From assembly GCA_963618735.1 (NCBI GenBank), contig CAVEUM010000057.1:1-7485 (forward strand): a stretch of DNA of 7,485 nucleotides. Reading direction: 5' to 3'. Source of the stretch: CAKUFA01 sp963618735 (GTDB lineage: Bacteria > Bacillota > Clostridia > Christensenellales > Aristaeellaceae). Below the pieces are notes generated by a model. That model did no database searches. It saw nothing but the letters and a program-made list of their open reading frames with translations, and had not been told where the DNA came from. Of the stretch, positions 4,972 to 7,485 are shown in pieces. The position numbers and the translations under genes were made by a program. Each line of letters opens with the position of its first letter. Position 1 is the first letter of the stretch.

Positions 4972-6870
4972 ATGGCAGTTGAAATGGAAAAGGGCAGCGT
5001 ATCCATTGACGCGCAAAACATTATGCCGGTCATCAAGCGCTGGCTGTATTCTGATAAGGATATTTTTCTGCGTGAGGTGGTCAGCAACGCCTGCGACGCC
5101 ATCACCAAGTTCCGCATGCTGAATATCGGCACGGAGGAACCCATGCAGGTGACCGTGACGGTGGACAAGGAAAAGGGCGAATTGCGCATTGCGGATACCG
5201 GCATTGGCATGACGGCAGACGAGGTGCACCGCTACATCAATCAGGTGGCATTCTCTGGCGCAGAGGAGTTCCTGAAGAATTATCAGGGCGAGAAAGACGG
5301 CGAAAAGGGCGGCATTATCGGCCACTTTGGCCTGGGCTTCTACTCCGTGTTCATGGTGTCTGACAAGGTGGAAATTGAAACCCTGAGCTACACCGAAGGC
5401 GCGGAGCCTGTGCACTGGACATCTGCAGACGGCATGTCCTTTGAGATGAGCGAAGGCAGCCGCACCGAGCACGGCACCACCATCATCCTGCACATTTCGG
5501 AGGAAGATAAGGAATTCCTGGAGATGTACCGCGTTCGCGAGGTGCTGAACCGCTACTGCGGCTACATGAATTCCCCCATTTATCTGGAGGACGCCAACGC
5601 CAAGCCCGTGGAGAAGGAAGTTCCCGTGGAAGGCGAGACCAACGAGGACGGCACCCCCAAGATGCAGAAGGTCATGGAGGATCCCAAGCCGTCCCTCATC
5701 AACGAAACTGCGCCCCTGTGGCTGAAGAAGCCCAGCGAATGCACGGACGAGGAGTACAAGAGCTTCTATCACAAGATGTTCTCTGACTACGAGGATCCGT
5801 TGTTCTGGGTGCATCTGAACGTGGACTACCCCTTCAACCTGAAGGGCATCCTCTATTTCCCCAAGCTGAAGAACGATTTCGGCACCCGCGAGGGCGAAAT
5901 CAAGCTCTTCTCCGGTCAGGTCTTTGTGGCGGACAACATCAAGGAGATCATCCCTGAATTCCTGATGCTCCTCAAGGGCGTGATCGATTGCCCCGACATC
6001 CCCCTGAACGTGAGCCGTTCCTTCCTGCAGAATGACGGCTATGTGCGGAAGATCAGCGCCCACATCACCAAGAAGGTGGCCGACAAGCTGACGGGCATGT
6101 TCGCCACTGACCGCAAGACCTACGAGGGCTACTGGAATGACATTTCTCCCTTCGTGAAGTACGGCTGCATGAAGGACAACAAGTTCTACGAGAGTGTGAA
6201 GAACGTCCTGCTCCTGCGCACCACGAAGGACGAATACCTTACCGCCGAGGAATACAAGACCCGCAACGAAGGCAAGACGGACAAGAAGGTCTACTACACC
6301 AATGATCCCAAGCGTCAGGCGGCATCGGTGGATCTGTACACCCAGCGCGGCATTGATGTGGCGGTGATGGACAACATCATTGACGTGAATTTCCTGTCCT
6401 TCATGGAAAGCACCGCAGGGGAAGATGCCATGACCTTCGCCCGCGTGGACGCGGATGTGTCCGGCCTGACGGAGGATTCCGAGGAAGGCAAGGAGCTGGA
6501 TGCAGACAAGCTGCAGAGCCTGTTCCGCAAGGCTTTGGGCAATGATCAGCTGGAAGTGAAGCTGGAGTCTCTGGCCAACGCTGACATGGCCGCTATGGTC
6601 ACCGAGGATGAGCAGATGCGCCGCTTCAAGGAAATGAGCAAGATCTACGGCCAGTCCTTCATGATGCCTGACCGCTTTACCCTGGTGCTGAATCGCCGCA
6701 GCGCGACCATTCAGGCGCTGGCAAACCGCGATCCTGAGGATGAGACCACGACCCTTCTGTGCGAGCAGGTGTATGACCTGGCACGCATGGCCGCTCAGCC
6801 CCTGGAGGCAGAGGAGATCACCAAATTCCTGAACCGCTCGCAGAAGCTGTTGGGAATGCTGGCAAAGTAA
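4972..6870 (+). CDS. htpG: Molecular chaperone HtpG (bacterial Hsp90)
   Basis: The 632-residue protein is the cytosolic Hsp90-family chaperone, an ATP-dependent dimer that remodels client proteins with DnaK; length matches the family (624 in E. coli). The N-terminal GHKL ATPase domain (about 1-230) has the catalytic glutamate E35 with N39 and D42 in LREVVSNACDAI, D75-x-G77-x-G79 in ADTGIGM, the lid motif GHFGLGFYS (117-125), and HGTTI (167-171). The middle domain (about 240-505) carries the ATP-contacting arginine R349 in LNVSRSFLQ. The C-terminal dimerisation domain follows. As in other bacterial forms there is no MEEVD tail. AAGGAGG (4957-4963) lies eight bases before the ATG and fixes the start. 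The gene is monocistronic, with its own promoter and terminator. The upstream CIRCE predicts HrcA repression, unlike B. subtilis htpG, which is not in the HrcA regulon. Confidence 0.98.
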   Translation: MAVEMEKGSVSIDAQNIMPVIKRWLYSDKDIFLREVVSNACDAITKFRMLNIGTEEPMQVTVTVDKEKGELRIADTGIGMTADEVHRYINQVAFSGAEEFLKNYQGEKDGEKGGIIGHFGLGFYSVFMVSDKVEIETLSYTEGAEPVHWTSADGMSFEMSEGSRTEHGTTIILHISEEDKEFLEMYRVREVLNRYCGYMNSPIYLEDANAKPVEKEVPVEGETNEDGTPKMQKVMEDPKPSLINETAPLWLKKPSECTDEEYKSFYHKMFSDYEDPLFWVHLNVDYPFNLKGILYFPKLKNDFGTREGEIKLFSGQVFVADNIKEIIPEFLMLLKGVIDCPDIPLNVSRSFLQNDGYVRKISAHITKKVADKLTGMFATDRKTYEGYWNDISPFVKYGCMKDNKFYESVKNVLLLRTTKDEYLTAEEYKTRNEGKTDKKVYYTNDPKRQAASVDLYTQRGIDVAVMDNIIDVNFLSFMESTAGEDAMTFARVDADVSGLTEDSEEGKELDADKLQSLFRKALGNDQLEVKLESLANADMAAMVTEDEQMRRFKEMSKIYGQSFMMPDRFTLVLNRRSATIQALANRDPEDETTTLLCEQVYDLARMAAQPLEAEEITKFLNRSQKLLGMLAK

Positions 6871-6878
6871 ATCAAGAA

Positions 6879-6909
6879 AGTCAGGAACGCTCGCGTTCCT
6901 GGCTTTTTT
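6879..6909 (+). terminator. Intrinsic terminator of htpG
   Basis: AGTCAGGAACG (6879-6889) pairs with CGTTCCTGGCT (6894-6904) with one T-G wobble and a CTCG loop, followed by TTTTTT (6904-6909). It begins eight bases after the stop codon. Confidence 0.95.
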
Positions 6910-6910
6910 C

Positions 6911-7022
6911 TTTTTGGGGAAAGGCAAGCTTGTCTTATGGATCAGAAAATCCTTGCTTGATGTTCCAGGGGCTGTTAAGCGGGTCGAAGACCCTCGCTCC
7001 TGGACTCCTTCGGGCATGCACA
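6911..7022 (-). repeat. Composite palindromic element, copy 3 (truncated)
   Basis: Minus orientation. Hairpin 1 (6965-7003) has stem CCAGGGGC/GCTCCTGG and the long loop with inner stem GGGTC/GACCC (6981-6993), as in copy 1. The middle part is recognisable up to the CAAAAAG tract (read on minus). Hairpin 2 is missing: the htpG terminator occupies that place. The outer end reads ATGCCCGAAGGAGTCC on minus. No gene is credible in 6871-7485. Confidence 0.8.
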
Positions 7023-7033
7023 CCTAATAATCT
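7014..7033 (+). repeat. Linker direct repeat, first copy
   Basis: GCATGCACACCTAATAATCT here is identical to 7466-7485, the last 20 bases of the window. It spans the outer end of an element and the start of its flanking linker, so the linkers are repeated along with the elements. Confidence 0.85.
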
Positions 7034-7069
7034 TGTCTTAAAAGCTGAATCGTTAACTCGTTCAAGTAA

Positions 7070-7239
7070 GAGGACTGCGAAGGGGTCAAGGGGGCGACCG
7101 CAAAGCCCCCTTGAAACTCCTCGAAAGAAAAGTTTTTTTTGCAGGAAGACAGGCTTGTCTTATGATTCAAAGAGTTTTCACTCATTGTTCCAGAGGGCTT
7201 TCCGATCGCCCTCTGGACTCCTTCGGGCATGCACACTTC
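7070..7239 (-). repeat. Composite palindromic element, copy 4
   Basis: Minus orientation and nearly collinear with copy 2 over about 170 bases when reverse-complemented. Hairpin 2 (7087-7113) has stem CAAGGGGGC/GCCCCCTTG and loop GACCGCAAA on plus. The middle contains an AAGACA/TGTCTT hairpin (7146-7161). Hairpin 1 (7190-7216) has the altered but fully paired stem CCAGAGGGC/GCCCTCTGG with loop TTTCCGATC. Confidence 0.88.
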
Positions 7240-7278
7240 TGCAAGTTGATCTGTATTGAAACTAAAAAGTTACGGAAG
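7221..7278 (-). repeat. Inter-element linker, second arm of the inverted repeat
   Basis: Reverse-complement counterpart of 2860-2914. The order element-linker-element is preserved on both sides, so whole array segments are related, not only the hairpins. Confidence 0.88.
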
Positions 7279-7295
7279 AGTGCCCCTCAAAAAGA

Positions 7296-7474
7296 AAGGA
7301 AGCCCCGAAGGGTGCAGGGGCGATCGCAGACTTCGTCTGTTTTAACAGCCCCTGCTCGCTCCAGAGAGCGAAATCTTTTTGCAAGTAAGAGGGCAAGCTC
7401 GACTTATAGACCAAACTGATTTTGCTCATTGTTCCAGGGGCTTTGCGGTCGCCCCTGGACCCTTCGCATGCACA
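7296..7474 (-). repeat. Composite palindromic element, copy 5
   Basis: Minus orientation. Hairpin 2 (7314-7355) has the altered but paired stem GCAGGGGC/GCCCCTGC and a different long loop with inner stem CAGAC-ttc-GTCTG (7327-7339). Next to it is TCGCTC-CAGA-GAGCGA (7356-7371), the counterpart of the TTCG hairpin in copy 1. Hairpin 1 (7434-7458) has stem CCAGGGGC/GCCCCTGG and loop TTTGCGGTC on plus. The window ends 11 bases after the element, inside a linker also found beside copy 3. Confidence 0.87.
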
Positions 7475-7485
7475 CCTAATAATCT
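7466..7485 (+). repeat. Linker direct repeat, second copy
   Basis: Identical over 20 bases to 7014-7033. The window ends here, so the match may continue and another element may follow. Confidence 0.85.

Noticed and set aside
4846..7023. A 725-codon minus-strand open frame across htpG
   Set aside because: It is the shadow of the htpG codon pattern on the opposite strand, and htpG is unambiguous. It also runs through a repeat element and ends in CIRCE.

Overview
The window looks like a chromosomal segment of a Gram-positive anaerobe of class Clostridia. The evidence is Firmicutes-like rRNA, strong AGGAGG-type ribosome binding sites, SigA-type TTGaca/TATAAT promoters, a perfect CIRCE operator, an orphan ECF transporter S component of the Clostridia type, and a DhaS-like TetR regulator. 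Genus cannot be fixed from the sequence. 

Layout: (1) 1-680 is the end of an rRNA operon: the 3' part of 23S rRNA, a short spacer without tRNA, a complete 5S rRNA and an intrinsic terminator. (2) 781-2629 holds two plus-strand membrane-protein genes, each with its own promoter: a PAP2-superfamily phosphatase, then an ECF S component. The S component is preceded by a leader that folds into a three-way junction followed by an intrinsic terminator, which is the architecture of a transcriptional riboswitch of a class I do not recognise. (3) 2677-3075 carries two copies of a composite palindromic repeat. (4) 3133-4198 holds rpmB (minus) and a divergent TetR-family regulator (plus). A dual terminator separates the regulator from a small double zinc-ribbon protein (minus). 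(5) 4491-4971 is a 480-base divergent control region. On the minus strand it has a near-consensus promoter and a GC-rich transcript with long-range pairing, either a structured leader or an independent small RNA. On the plus strand it has CIRCE and the htpG promoter. (6) 4972-6909 is htpG with its terminator. (7) 6911-7485 carries three more copies of the palindromic repeat, all in the opposite orientation to those in (3).

The genes form no single pathway: they are mostly monocistronic housekeeping or stress functions (ribosome, Hsp90 chaperone, lipid phosphatase, vitamin-type uptake). The most unusual content is non-coding. First, there is a family of about 170-bp elements made of two mutually inverted hairpins whose stems show compensatory changes and whose loops come as exchangeable cassettes. 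Arrays of these elements lie as inverted repeats on both sides of the rpmB-htpG block. Second, there is the unassigned candidate riboswitch. Third, there is the minus-strand structured RNA upstream of the zinc-ribbon gene.
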